This document shows positions 10,301 through 22,300 of a stretch of DNA of 64,000 nucleotides, one piece after another. A program made the translations under genes and the position numbers. Each line of letters starts with the position of its first letter. Position 1 is the stretch's first letter. Where the stretch lies: positions 12,959,001 to 13,023,000 of the forward strand of contig JAYKKT010000073.1 in NCBI GenBank assembly GCA_036023115.1, given 5' to 3'. The stretch comes from Brasenia schreberi. Lineage: Eukaryota; Streptophyta; Magnoliopsida; Nymphaeales; Cabombaceae. The notes below the pieces were generated by a model that was not told the origin of the DNA, made no database searches, and worked only from the letters and a program-made list of their open reading frames with translations.

Positions 10301-12310
10301 CTTACTTCCTTTTCTGGCCATGTATCTTTGATTGGTTGAAGCAATATCATTAAATAAGTTTTCTCTTTCTTCAATAGTGTAGTCCTGATAACATTGTAAC
10401 TAGGTGGAGTAAAACCCGAAATTGGAGTGTTAGAAGCATATTTGAATGTACTAACATAGTAAGAGTTTCTAGCTATATTAAAAGGCAAACCTCCACAGTA
10501 AAATAATCTTGCTATTTCATATGTCAAGTGATCCCTTGCTTCATTGTTAAATGCTTTTGTCAATTGGCTTTCACCTACTCTTTTTCTCTTACTTCCATTA
10601 AACGATTCAAACTTTTAGTTCCAGTAGGTAAGGGAACTTGCAATTGTCTAACTTTTTTATGTGCTTCTCTTTAAATTTATCTCATCTCTAAAAGATATTG
10701 ATCAGTTTACCAGAATAAACAACTATGTCATTTACTTTTCCATTTCATAAGTGACACTTCACTCTAAAATAAGAACCTTTGTAAGTTAAACCACAATAGT
10801 TACACCGCCAACTGACATTTTCATCTCCTGTCCTTTTTTCTTGTAACAAGGATACATATGCCTAAAGCGGGCAACCTTTTTCAGGTCTTCCAAATGAAAA
10901 TTTACTAATGATAGAAGCAGATGAAGTATTACCAATAGCAGACATATTAGACATCTAAAAATAAACAATATTTAACTATCAATAAACAAAAATAGATTCA
11001 CAAGTATTAAGCAAAAAATATTGCATGATTCCTAACTAGGTGGATTCAACTTGATGTTTTTCAGGTCTTCATGCAAATGTACAAAACATCGTGTGCACCT
11101 TTGAAACTAGCATGTTATGAAAAGTAAGCTTTAGGAAGATAACTTAATTAAAAGAATCCTTAATTAAGACATAATTCTTTCTGTTTTGTTACTTACTTTA
11201 ACTGCCCACCCCTTTTGTTGCTTACTTGCTCAAAGATCGACCTTAATGAATTTGGTCCAGATCTAAGACCCAATTTATACTCATTAGTTTATAAGGGTCC
11301 ATGTCAGTCAGATCTGAATGAACTTTCATGCATGATTTTCATTTCATCATCATGCATTAACATCCTTTAAGTAACGGAGGAAATTTCGTGTTCTGGGTCT
11401 TAAGAGTACTTGTTGATGTCAAAAAAGCAGGTCAACCCAAACACAACCCAATTTTTTTTGTCACTTGAGTGGACAACAATGCAAACTTTTGGGTATATGT
11501 TCGTATTGGATGTCATGACAGCAACTACCATTGATTTTATGATTCAAGTCATGTCAGGTCATCTAATGTTCATGTGAAACACAAATGACCCGAACATGAC
11601 CTGATTTCCCTGTGTTACTAAGGATAACTATAAGCATGAACTTTCAGGTGGTCTTCATGTTAGGTTCTTGTGTCTTCTTAAATCAGCACCCCTAAGTAGA
11701 AACCATTGTCATTCCATTAAGTCATAACTAAATATATTGTCAAGAAAAAAAACTAAGAATGCAAAGTTTCAACATAAATAAAGCAACACACACCATTTGC
11801 TTCTACAGAAAATAATTGTTCATTGACTTCACATTGAAACTATTGACAAACTAGCATGTTCATCATTTCTAATATTTGCAGTGAATCCCCCCTCTCCCTC
11901 TCTCTGTGCGCTTGAAGCTAAACCAAGTAGAGATAAAATGTTTCCATCGTCGAAAATCCAGTAGGCCCATTGTTCCGACGAACCAGTTCTTTTTTCCCTC
12001 GTCGGAAATCCAGTAGGCCCGTTGTTCCAACGATGAGCTGAGAGGTTGAGATGCACGATGAGAGAGATGCACGAGACATTAGAGAGATACACGAGCAACA
12101 ACATTGGGGATTAGGGTACGCTTTGAGCTTTTTATATTTTTAGTTTTGAATTAGATTGACTCATATCTGTATGGGTCAACCCGATCTATTTAGTACCCGG
12201 TACCGATACGTAATGTACCCATACTTGGGTATGCATATCGGTATATGCACACGCATACCGGATATGGGTACGTCACCCAAAACGACATACCCGTGCAACA
12301 TTGGAAACAT
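7370..12310 (-). mobile_element. hAT-superfamily DNA transposon in LCB2 intron 1
   Basis: It contains a decayed transposase on the - strand. Both ends carry related inverted sequences: the left end reads TGCATGGATACGGAACCGG near 7370, and the right end, read backwards, TTGCACGGGTATG near 12290. Subterminal regions at 7370-7450 and 12170-12300, and also 8410-8510 inside, are dense in GGTAC/GGGTA words, as is usual for hAT subterminal repeats. An exact 8-bp target duplication was not found by eye. A local 40-nt direct repeat (AATCCAGTAGGCCC) sits at 11957 and 12010. Confidence 0.65.
8808..10840 (-). pseudogene. hAT transposase (BED finger, DUF659, dimerisation domain), decayed
   Basis: Reading on the - strand: a BED-type zinc finger (WRCNYCGLTYKGSYFRVKCHL, about 10830-10735); the DUF659 transposase core in one 190-codon open frame (10563-9991) with IVIDGWIDVQRRHLINFM, SIDCSGEVKDKNFI and FWTPCVTLNLALKN; more DUF659 sequence at 9917-9732 (AMFILEIS...SRIRLVS type); and the C-terminal hAT dimerisation motif at 9026-8805 (INPKSAQDLVYVHINLSLL). 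Stops and frameshifts separate the blocks. Domain order and orientation agree, so this is one ancestral gene. It is no longer able to encode a complete enzyme. Confidence 0.8.
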
Positions 12311-12777
12311 GCCTGCCATTTATCAAATGACTAATTCTTTTCCGTGGCTTAATTTTTTATTTTTTCCTGTTTTGGTTTATTGTTATGAGAAACTTGTTTC
12401 TTTCTTCTTGCAATACGTTTGGCGAAAATGTGAACCGCTTCCTGCTCTGGATTCTTGGAGGAGTCACATTTACTGCTTGGTTTGGCAAGACTATATGGAG
12501 AGAAGTTTTTTCTTTTGCACTTTTTCTTTTGGGTAATTTTGGAACGAGTGATGAGCATATTGAAGCACGACTATGAATTTCAGTCGCGAATTATAGTTTA
12601 TATTATTGTTGATCGTTAAAATGAATTCTATCTTTAATTGCAAATCATGCACCTAGGTGTATCTGTCGTAGTCTGCCAACTTATTCTAACTAATAACCCC
12701 CCTTCGCAATTGCTACGAAGATCAGGTAAAACTTGATATTGGGCCCTGTCATGCAGACCCGGTTATCCAATGCACTG

Positions 12778-14845
12778 TGTAACATCTAAGCGTTACTGCA
12801 CAGACTGTGGAGTAACAACTACATCTGGGTTATGAAAGGCCTTTAAAAGAGGCCTTCATAGTGCATTCTCCAGGGAGAGTTGGGGCAGCCTCAAACCAGC
12901 CGAAAAACACGAGGAATCGGCCAGAATCCGGTGAGTTCACCTATTTTTCAGATTTTCATTTTTTTCTGATTCTTGATGAAAAACTTGTTGAAAATCATCG
13001 TTTTGGGCTTGGATCGAAGGTTTGAGGTAGAACTAAGAGTTTTGGTAGGTTAGGTAAGTCGATGGTGTCGATTTGACCGGAGAACGGTTCCGATTCGCCG
13101 ATTTTTTTTATTTTCTACAACTTTTTCTTTTTACTTTCGTTTTCTAGCGAAATGCCACCACCGATGGTTGTTCTTGGCCTTGGTCAAAAGAGAGGAGGTA
13201 GAGGAAGAGGGGGGCCACCTTTTCCGAACTTAATCGTTGCCAGAAACCGTCGAAAGTGACACCGAAAAATCATGGGAATCAGCTCTTTTGGGCGCGTTCC
13301 TCGTGTCCGTGTCGTGTTGTGTTGTGTTAGACACGATGTGTCGTATCTAAAATGTCATGAACCGACATTGATTTGTGTCGTGTCCTCGTATCGCATGTTA
13401 ATAACCAGTTCTGTGTCAAAAAAGGTTTTGTATCGGAAATGGGTAAAGTTTGGGTCGTGTCTTGAAATGGGTTTCTAGGTTAGAAACAGGACCTATGTCA
13501 ATAGTTACAGGTTCTGTGTTGACACAGTGACATAAGCTACTTATTGAATTACTCAATTTGGATCAGATATGGATCTAGGTATCAATTTGGATCTCAAATA
13601 GCTTAAACGGATCTAGATTGGGGTTTGGGTGATTTTAGGGTTATTTGGGATCCAATTCGGATACGGTTTGTTGCGTTAGACTTGTAGTTAAATAAATTAT
13701 AATATTTAATTATTTGTAATGGTTTAGAGATTAAAATTAGAGGATTTGGTGGTGATAAGAGTAGCCCAATAGCGTGGAGACTAGATCTTAGTGCTCCTTG
13801 AGGTAGGGGGTTATGCATTCTTTTACAGAACCATGCTAGAAGTGATTTTACTTGTTTTAGATAGATTTAAATGTGCATGATTGATAATTGTTTTATTGAT
13901 GTTTATGAAATGTTATTCGTAATTATGGGTTATTTGATATGCTTTTCAAATAGAACATGTTTATGACATTGATTGATAAAGAGCATGTTTTGATATGCAT
14001 GTGTTGTATGAACATGGTATTTAAATCTTGTATGGATTTGGTTTTGGATATTCATGGATCTGGATATGAATTGTGAATGTGATTAACTGTAATTGGTTTT
14101 AGAAATGTAATGATGGTGAATATACGAGTCGTACTTGTATGGTTTGTGTGGGGTCTCTAGAGACTTGTAGGTCCCTCGGGCGATCCGACTTCGGGCGAAT
14201 ACAGGGTGTGTTCTCGGGCACTCTACCGTGAGAGTTGACATGGTTACCGTCGTGGACGGGGTTACCAAGGTCACGTTAGGGAGGGCGGGATGACTCGGGT
14301 GGCTTTTCGGGCAGACACTGTATGGGCTATAATTATCGTAACTAATAATGTGTGCGTGTGTGTAAGTATGTGCGTATGAATTTGTTATCATTATTTAAAG
14401 GTACCTGTGCTTTGTTATGAAATGATTGTGAAATTATACATGCTTTTAGTATGATTTCTGTTTAAAGATGTTTAATCTCTCTACTGAGTTATATATAAGA
14501 GCTCACCCTATTGTTTTACGGCTCATCCTGAAGCTAGCACTTCAAAGGCACACGGAGCAGAGTAGAAGTTGGATAGAGCGATATTTCTATATTTTAGATG
14601 GTATGATAAGTGTTAAACGATTTATAAAGTCTTGTTATTCGAGGTTATTGTTAGGTGGCCCCGCACCATTTTGAACATGTTGTTTAGAACTTCGATGTGA
14701 ATATTTATTTTAGTTAGATATTTCATTGAGTTTGTATTAAATTAGTATTGTATTTTGTTACTGCTCTCCATCACGCCCGCGCGAGAAGCGGCCAGGTGGC
14801 ATCGGCTCGGGCCGGGTCGTGGTCACGACTCGAGCGGGTGTGACA
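12778..14845. mobile_element. solo LTR with 5-bp target duplication, in LCB2 intron 1
   Basis: The block begins TGTAACATCT and ends GGGTGTGACA, so it has the TG...CA ends of an LTR. It is flanked by the same 5 bp, CACTG, at 12773-12777 and 14846-14850. There are no internal coding domains, and at 2068 bp it fits a large plant Ty3/gypsy LTR, so it is most simply a solo LTR left by LTR-LTR recombination. Read from the right it starts TGTCACACCCGC, which recalls some plant chromovirus LTRs; transcription orientation is not certain. Confidence 0.75.
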
Positions 14846-16619
14846 CACTGTCTCTACTCTCTAGCTTAAGGATATTACATAATGTGCCGTTTTTTGGTTC
14901 GCTTTCGGAAATTCAAACCTAAATTATTTTTTTCTTCACTTCCTTCTTCGTTGAGAGACTTGCGTTCAAGATATAGTAATAATCAAACTTTAAGCGTGAC
15001 TAGGACAATATGAACTACTACTCATTTTCCCAGGCTTGTGTATGAGGTTTTATCTCAGGCAAGATCAGTCCGAGTATAAAGTTGCTGCTTACCTGACTGT
15101 GGTAAAACACTATAAAATTGATCCTCTTTTCTCCTGGTTTGCTTGTGGTGTTTTACCTCCACCAAGGTCAATCAAGTATAAAGTGATGCCTATCAACTCA
15201 TCAATAGGTGAGGTGCAACCCAACAAAATTTTCTTTGAACGAATCATGAAATTTAACAAAATCAATCCATTTTTTTATTGGATCAAGCATCAGAAAACCT
15301 GCCATCTGAGAAACGCCTTCCTTACAGGTGAAGTATAAGAGAATAACTCAGCATATTAGACCATATATCTACTGGATCATCCTTGCCCATTGCTTGACTT
15401 CAATTAAATTTTATAATGCTTACATATTTGATCTCTTTTGGATTATGGATTTGCATTCTCTCTCATGCTCTGAAATCTACGTATCATCCTTGCAAGTTGG
15501 TTGACTTCAATTTGTACCTACTTCAATGTGTTATATCTGCTTGGGGTAGGGATATGCACCCATTTGCTTGGGTCTGGAGGACTTCTACACTCGAAGGCTA
15601 TATCTTCGTATTCAGGTAGCTTTTAGCATCCCTTGAACTTGTGATAGAACTATCAATGTTAAATAAGAAGGATAAATAAACTTCTCTATTTTTGCTTTTT
15701 AAAGCCTCTCAGGAGTTCCTTACAGAAATACATCATTCAACTACTTTCGATGATAGGATTGCTTTTCAAGGACAATAGCAGGAGCACCAGATGGTTGGAT
15801 TGATGTGGTGGAGAGTTACTCAAAGGATGGTAACAGAACACTAATGTGAGGATGTCTCTTAGATGTTAAGTTTTCCTATAACATGTCTATGATCTAGTCT
15901 GATTGAGTTCCCCTACGTTAACAGAGGGTTCAATCTCCAAGGTATATGGCCCCCCAGCTTGTTACTGAAAGATCGCTTTCAATTTGCTGTGAAATTTGAA
16001 TCCTTCCATCTGCTTGTGTTTGCAAAGAGAAACACGGCTAATAGTTTCCGTGATGCTATTGATATTTTGGATCACATAATGATCTAGTACCTGAAATGAA
16101 TATAGCTTGGAGAAATAACTAACATTGGATGTGGAATGTCTTCTGCAGACGAACAAAGAGAACAGGCAAATGCTTCAACTTAGGATCTTATAACTATCTG
16201 GGTTTTGCTACTGCTGATGAGTATTGCACACCCCGTGCCATCGAGTCACTGAATAAATTTTCGGCAAGCACCTGTAGCACTCCCGTTGATGGTGGTATGT
16301 TTACGCTTGCTGCAGGATCCAGATTCTCTCTCTGGTTGTGCGTCCTTTCCAACTGATCCATTTGTATAAACAGGAACAACATTTTTGCATGCTGAACTAG
16401 AAGAACTAGTTGCAAGGTTTGCAGGGAAGCCATCAGCCTTAGTCTTTGGAATGAGTTGTGACAAACTGTAATTTTATCTATTTGTCCTCTTTTGTAATTT
16501 TGTAAAACCACGAGGACAAACTTCTAAAATTACTATTTGGTATTCATGTAAAATTTGTAATTGATCGAGGTTAAAATCATAATTTTAACCTTAGGAAGAA
16601 TCTTTAAGTTTTCAAAAGA

Positions 16620-17400
16620 ACAGAGAGGGAGAAGAGAGAGTGCGGGAGGGGGTGGCTGAAGGGAGTTTTGCCTGGCGGGTTCCTCCGGCTATTCGTCGGT
16701 TGTTGATATCCCTAGCGTCTTCTCTTGCCAGCCACTCAGCCTGCCACCTTTTGGCTCTGGCTTGCCGGCCTGCCGCTTTTGTTTTTGCAGCCTTGCCTCT
16801 GGCTTTTGTCGGTCTGCTGCTTCTGTTTTTGCGGTTTTGCCTCTTGCCGACCTGTCTCGGGTTTTTGCCTTTGACTCTTGCAGGCCTGGATCTTGCTTTT
16901 GGGCTTCGACCGTTCGACCTTGGCTGTGACTGTTCCGGCTTCGGTCGTTCAGCCTTGTGACTTCTGCGACTCTGCCGACTGTCGCCTTCTCTCTACGATT
17001 TTTTTTCTGTTTTTCTTTTTTCTTTTTGCTGATCCTGTCACTCTCTTTTATAGGGATGAAGGTCCTAATACCAATGTCGAAGATTGCTACCTCTTCTGTC
17101 GTTCGTCGGAATCCGTTGAAGGCCTGCAGCTTCTACTTCCTCTGTTTGATGAATTCCGGTGAAACTTTCTTCTTCAGTGAGTACCTCCTGTTCAGATTGC
17201 AGTAGAATATGAAGATGATGATAGATACGAGGTTCCCACGCAGGGTTCTCGCACAGATGAAGATGACTCTAAATCTTTCTTTCTTTTTCTGTATTTTTCA
17301 CCGGGGGTTCAGAGTGTTTGTAATTCTTGCCTTTATAGGCAAGTGCTCTCCCTTCGTCATGCTTATCCACCTGCAGTTTTACTCTTCTAGGAGCTTGTAA
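16620..17400 (+). other. GC-rich insertion replacing the LCB2 middle exons
   Basis: After the LCB2 exon ending near 16463, the sequence changes to a pyrimidine-biased, GC-rich block with imperfect reiterations of CTTGCC/GCTTTTGTC words (16700-16960), then a more ordinary stretch to 17400. Two short TTTATAGG words (about 17047 and 17330) and GA-rich starts resemble retroelement leaders, but no coding domain or paired LTR was recognised. LCB2 homology resumes near 17495. It is probably transposon-derived. Confidence 0.4.
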
Positions 17401-18280
17401 CGGATGACCGTGACCGAAAATCCCGGTAACAGTCGTCCGTTACCGATCTGGCCCTATCCTCATGTAACAGACTAGATGGCCGGTTTAACCATTACGTGAG
17501 CCGACAGAAGATGGGATTTGAGGTTCTTGGGGATAATGATTCTCCTGTAATGCCAATCATGCTTTACAATCCAGCCAAAATCCCCGCCTTCTCAAGGGAG
17601 TGCCTCAAGCAGAATGTGAGAACATCAAAATCCAACTTTTATGCTTCTTGTTAATGTCATACATCAATGATATGAATAATTTTATTTATTTTTTAATTAA
17701 TGTTTGATATTGTTGAATGGTCTTGTTTTAGGTTGCTGTTGTGACGGTGGCATTTCCAGCAACGCCACTATTATGGCCAGAGCACGCATATGCAGCCAGA
17801 GCACGCATATGCATATCTGCTTCTCATTCAAGGGAAGACCTTATCAAAGCTTTGCAGGTATATATTTTGACTTACATTCATTGATTAACTTTACACAGAA
17901 TGCATCAATTAATTAATTCTGAATGTATCACCTTAGTGTAGAGCGGTAGCTGTTAAGTTTTTTGCACTGTTATTACTGTGCGTTTGCCATAGCTAAGAAA
18001 ATGAAACTTCTGTTCTACCATGGTTTTTCCGCTTGTATTAGATGTCAAGGATCAATATGTGTCTTTGTCATTTTACTTGTTGCAATATTTATCTTGCTGG
18101 ATTTTGTTGAAGTTTGTTACTTGCATGATATAATTTATGTTGTTATTTGCTGGGATTGTTCTCCTTTCTTAGGTTATCAGCAGAGTTGGTGATCTAGTTG
18201 GTATAAAATCTTTTATTCATATGGTTTCGAGGTTTTTCCAAACAGTATTTGATAAAATAGAGGCAGATAATTGCTTGTGA

Positions 18281-18699
18281 TGTATTATTAGATATGAGCG
18301 TTCGCTTTCTGTTCTCTTGAAACTTGTAATTTTGTTAATTTTGTGTGGTCGTCGGGCCTTTCTTTTTGCATCTGCTCTAGCATAGGTTGCTGCTGATTTG
18401 CTTAATAGCATTTCCATTCCCATGAGAGGTCTTCTTCTTTAACATCTTAATTCTTTTTGTGAAGTTCTCTTGTTTGGATGACCCTTGCCAGAGATTCGGC
18501 CTTCCGGTCAAAGCTTTTACATGATTTTGGTATTATAGTTGGATGTGCGTAACGTTTTACCACACCATCGTAACTGAAGGGGGTGTGCTTCTCATTTACA
18601 TCTTTGAAAAAGTGACATCTTAATCATGTATTGCGTCACACTTTGTCTCATCTTTTCAGTTTTAAGTTTTTCCGTTTCTCAATAGCAGTACTTAGCAAT
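18281..18699. other. non-coding, former LCB2 3' region
   Basis: Downstream of the altered LCB2 C terminus. It is probably old 3' UTR and flank. No gene was found. Confidence 0.4.
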
Positions 18700-18810
18700 T
18701 GCTGATCTGGCTAGGGGGTTGACCCACAAGTTGAAGGTCATGAGTTCGATACCAGGTGCGTGCATCTGGCTTCGGCCTCCCCATTGTACAAGAAAGAAAG
18801 AAAAAGATGA
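18700..18810 (+). repeat. tRNA-derived SINE fragment
   Basis: A box-like GGCTAGGGGGTTGACCCAC is followed by B box ATGAGTTCGATACCAGG, then GCATCTGGCTTCGGCCTCC and an A/AAAG-rich tail. This is the same layout as the - strand copy at 57070-57190, which also carries GGCTTCGGCCTCC before its tail. RNA polymerase III promoter boxes and a simple tail identify a SINE. Confidence 0.65.
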
Positions 18811-19330
18811 TAAACCTGCTTGTATAATAAATAAACCATGGCAGATACTTGTATTGTTGGTTTGCTTCACAGCTTGTATAATATAATATGGGGATCAACA
18901 CACTTAAGACCACTTGACCATGAAATACTGAAATGGAAGTCTTGAAGTTTCCAGCTGAGCTTGTGTGATACAATGCAACACTATTCATAATGAGAAAACA
19001 AACACGCCCGGAACCATCTCCATCCCACCATGCAGTGGTAGACGCAAGATTTTTTTGGATGAGGTGCAATTGTATTTCACGTTTACAAAGCACTTTTATT
19101 TTTCTATATATCATAACAGATTCAAGAATTTTTCAGATTTCAGATGAGGGGCATATGTTTCACCTCGCTCTAAAGTGAGTCTGCTACTGCCATCATGAGT
19201 TCAAGTTGATGAAACGAGGTAGCGACTACTATAAACTTTTACCAGTGGTTTTACTCCAAAATATCAACAGTTTACTAGACGTATCTGCTTGGAAAACACA
19301 ATGTTATTTAGGAGGATCCCATAAGTACTA
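18811..19330. other. non-coding
   Basis: The DNA between the SINE and the GDSL stop codon probably includes the GDSL 3' UTR just below 19331. No other feature was seen. Confidence 0.5.
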
Positions 19331-22300
19331 TTAAATTAATTGGCAAAGACCGGGGATCCTGAGCGGTGGGTTGGTGAATAGGCCGTTGGTGAAGGCATGA
19401 GCCATCCAATGGTAGGCTCTCTCAGTGAGATGAATGCCATCCCAATTCACATAAGAAGATGGATCTTCACATATTTCAGTTCCGTCACTGCCACAGGGCT
19501 TGCTGAAATTGTAATTGTATGGCTCCCCCACTCCACAACATGCCTTCAGTGCACTCTTAAATCCTATAACCAAAAGGAAACATAGTGAAATACAAGTTAA
19601 TCTTTATTAAAAATGAAAATGTTTGTAATAGAAATGAAGATGCTAAGATTGATATACGGTTACACAAGAAAAAAATGTTAAAGATGTTTGGATATGTGAA
19701 AACAGGATCAATTGAAGCTTTGGCTAGATTATGAAAATATTAAAAGAGGAAGAAGATCACAAAATATTGGAAGGAAACAATAAAGAATAATCTAGCTTAT
19801 GTTGAGTTAACTATTAGCATGCACATGATCGAGCTCTATGGAAACAAAGAATCCATATAGTCAATCCCAATATACAAAAGACTTTGTTGTTGTTGTTATT
19901 CTTGTTGTACAAGATAATCTTTATGTTTATTGTTTTTATGTATAGAATATATGAAATTTAAGCTTGATCATTTGGTTATTTCATAGGGTACAAATTAAGA
20001 TTGGTACACATTGCATCTCTCACAAGAAAAGTTTTAAACACTTAGGGTCAATTTTTCAAAGTGGTGAAAAAATTAATGGAGTTGTTACATATAAAATTAA
20101 TGGAAGTTGGTTAAAATGGAAAGAAGCATGAGGTAAAAAGAATATACCATTAAAATTGAAAAGTAAATATTATAGAGCAATAATTAGACCTGCTATATTT
20201 TATTACTTCGAGTGTTGGGTAGTTAATCATTAACATGTACAAAAGATATCCGTAACATAAATGAAGATATTGAGACGGATGAGTGATCATATAGAAAAAT
20301 ACAATATACATAATGAGGTTATTATAAACAAATCGAGAGTGGTACCAATAGAAGATAAAATTAGAGAAAATCATTTAAGATGGTTTAGACATGTAGAAAA
20401 ACGACCAAAAGACGTTGCCATAAGAAGATATGAAAAACTAGATTGTAAAAATGTTAAAAGAAGAAGATGATCTACAAAGGTATTGAAAAGAAATAATAAA
20501 GAATGATCTAGTTTATGTTGAGTTCACTGCTATCACGACAGATGATATGGTTATGTGGAAAAAAAACTCACTGACCCCAATAGTATGGGAAAAGGCTTAG
20601 GTATTGTTTTTATGTATAGATAAAGGATAGATCACTAGAAGGTGTGCCTCCTCCCTTTAACTAAAGTTGTAAGTTTCCTATTTTGGCTAATATGATTGCA
20701 TAGATGTGCTTAGAATGGTCACTTTCGCCTCCCAGGTACACAGGAAAAAGAAGGGGAAGCCACTTTGGTAGGAAATACTTCTTGATCAAGTGATTTTGGC
20801 ATTAAAATTGATGGTCAATCAACAAACTGTAATGCCTTCTGAAGTATTTATGAACTTCAAAACTAGATATAGAACTCTTTATAATTCAATTGGGTGATCT
20901 AAAACATGATCCCACCAACAAAACCATATGAAATTATAACCTTAGGTTAGATTATGTACATACCGAAAAGAGTGGGAACTTGAAAGAAACCCAAAGCAGC
21001 ATTATAGTAATCAGCATAGATGATATTAGCATGTGGGTGTGTCATCCTTAGACCTTCAAGTGCTTCTTGTAGGTGGAAATTGTAGTAGAGGGCAAACTCA
21101 TTGTAACCTTTCAGGCAGCCAGTCTCCGGGTCGTAATCGGATGGGTTTTGTGATTGGAATGCGGTCAGGTAAACCGTCGAGCAACCGATCGGAAGGTTCC
21201 CTGGCACCATCAGCTCCACTGCCCCTTGTTCAATCAGTTTCTGCATTCATCTCACCAGATTTACATCAGTGCTGATAATGGTTTTATGGGGCCAGTCATT
21301 TGGAATTTTTTTTCATGTAACTAAGAGAACTCTCCTTTGAGAGCTTCAAGAAACCCGACCTATCCTAGGATTCAGCATGCATAAGTGGGTAGCATCCATG
21401 GATATCTATCTTAATTTTTTCTCTTTTATAGGTATGTGTCCTTTTGCTTATCTATCTTAATTTTTTCTCTTTTGTAGGTATGTGCACTTTTGCTGAAGTT
21501 GGTGTGCACGTTATGGAAAATCGGATCGGTACCACTCACTTATATGCGCACTCATGCTCAAATGAGTATAATTTAAAAAGTTTTAAAGATTTGTAAAAAA
21601 GTATGGTGAACAATGTTATTACACTCATGAAAAAATAACGATCAGGTATGAGTTAGCAGCGTGTAATGAGAAGGATCTAATCACTCTTTGATAGATATAT
21701 GAGATGGAGCTTCGTTTGAAGGTGCGAAAAGGCCAAGAGGAAGCAGTAATGGCTTACGGTGACAGCATCGGCGATGGCGTTGACAACAAGTGGAACGTAA
21801 GGCTTGACTTGATCAAGGGTCCTTCTAGCCAGCAGCAAGAGATAGTTGAAATCGTTTCCACCAATCTCACCAACGAGAAACAGAGATCTCCTAAAGTAGT
21901 TTCGGCAGCCTATAAATCCAACATACACACAACCAAGCTTCAAAAACAAATTACATTATGTACATCAGCTATATATAATCAAGATTACTGGACTATTTAT
22001 TTGTTGCAAATGCGTGCCTCTCTAGCCTCACGGCTAGACATGTCCGGTTTAGAACCAGTCTGACAGTTTGAACCAAGATTGGACCTGATCCAAAACTGGT
22101 GCCAACCTGATCAGACCCAGAATGGTAATGACAAACCAGGAAACCCATTTTGGTTAGGGTTACTCCTCTCATGGAACTGGAACCAGCAGTTCAAACCGTC
22201 ATTTCCAATCCCATTTTATAAGTTTTTTATCGAATTAAGTTGCCATTTTTGGTTCTTGGTTTCACTGGAACAAGCAGAAACCAGCAGTTCCTTACATGTA

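Larger units (their letters stand above)
7063..18280 (+). pseudogene. LCB2: serine palmitoyltransferase LCB2-like, disrupted
   Basis: LCB2 with LCB1 forms the ER enzyme that condenses serine and palmitoyl-CoA, the first step of sphingolipid synthesis. Recognisable exons are 7063-7178 (MITIPYITALTTLFSYGLL), 15550-15615 (GYAPICLGLEDFYTRR), 15757-15845 (APDGWIDVVESYSKD), 16149-about 16311 (CFNLGSYNYLGFATADEYC), 16374-about 16463 (HAELEELVARFAGK), about 17495-17615 ([17 protein letters not shown]), 17732-17857 (ARICISASHSREDLIKAL) and 18173-18280 (ISRVGDLVGIK). Most junctions have good GT/AG sites and correct phase. Lesions: about 10 nt lost in exon 1, which shifts the frame; some 200 codons gone between 16463 and 17495, including the PLP-binding lysine; a 19-bp tandem duplication in the penultimate exon; and an altered C terminus after GIK. 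Intron 1 is swollen to 8.4 kb by a hAT element and a solo LTR. It cannot encode an active enzyme. Confidence 0.9.

Noticed and set aside
16640..16960. 106-codon + strand frame with hydrophobic stretches
   Set aside because: It lies in the pyrimidine-rich block inserted in the LCB2 pseudogene, is repetitive, and matches no family.
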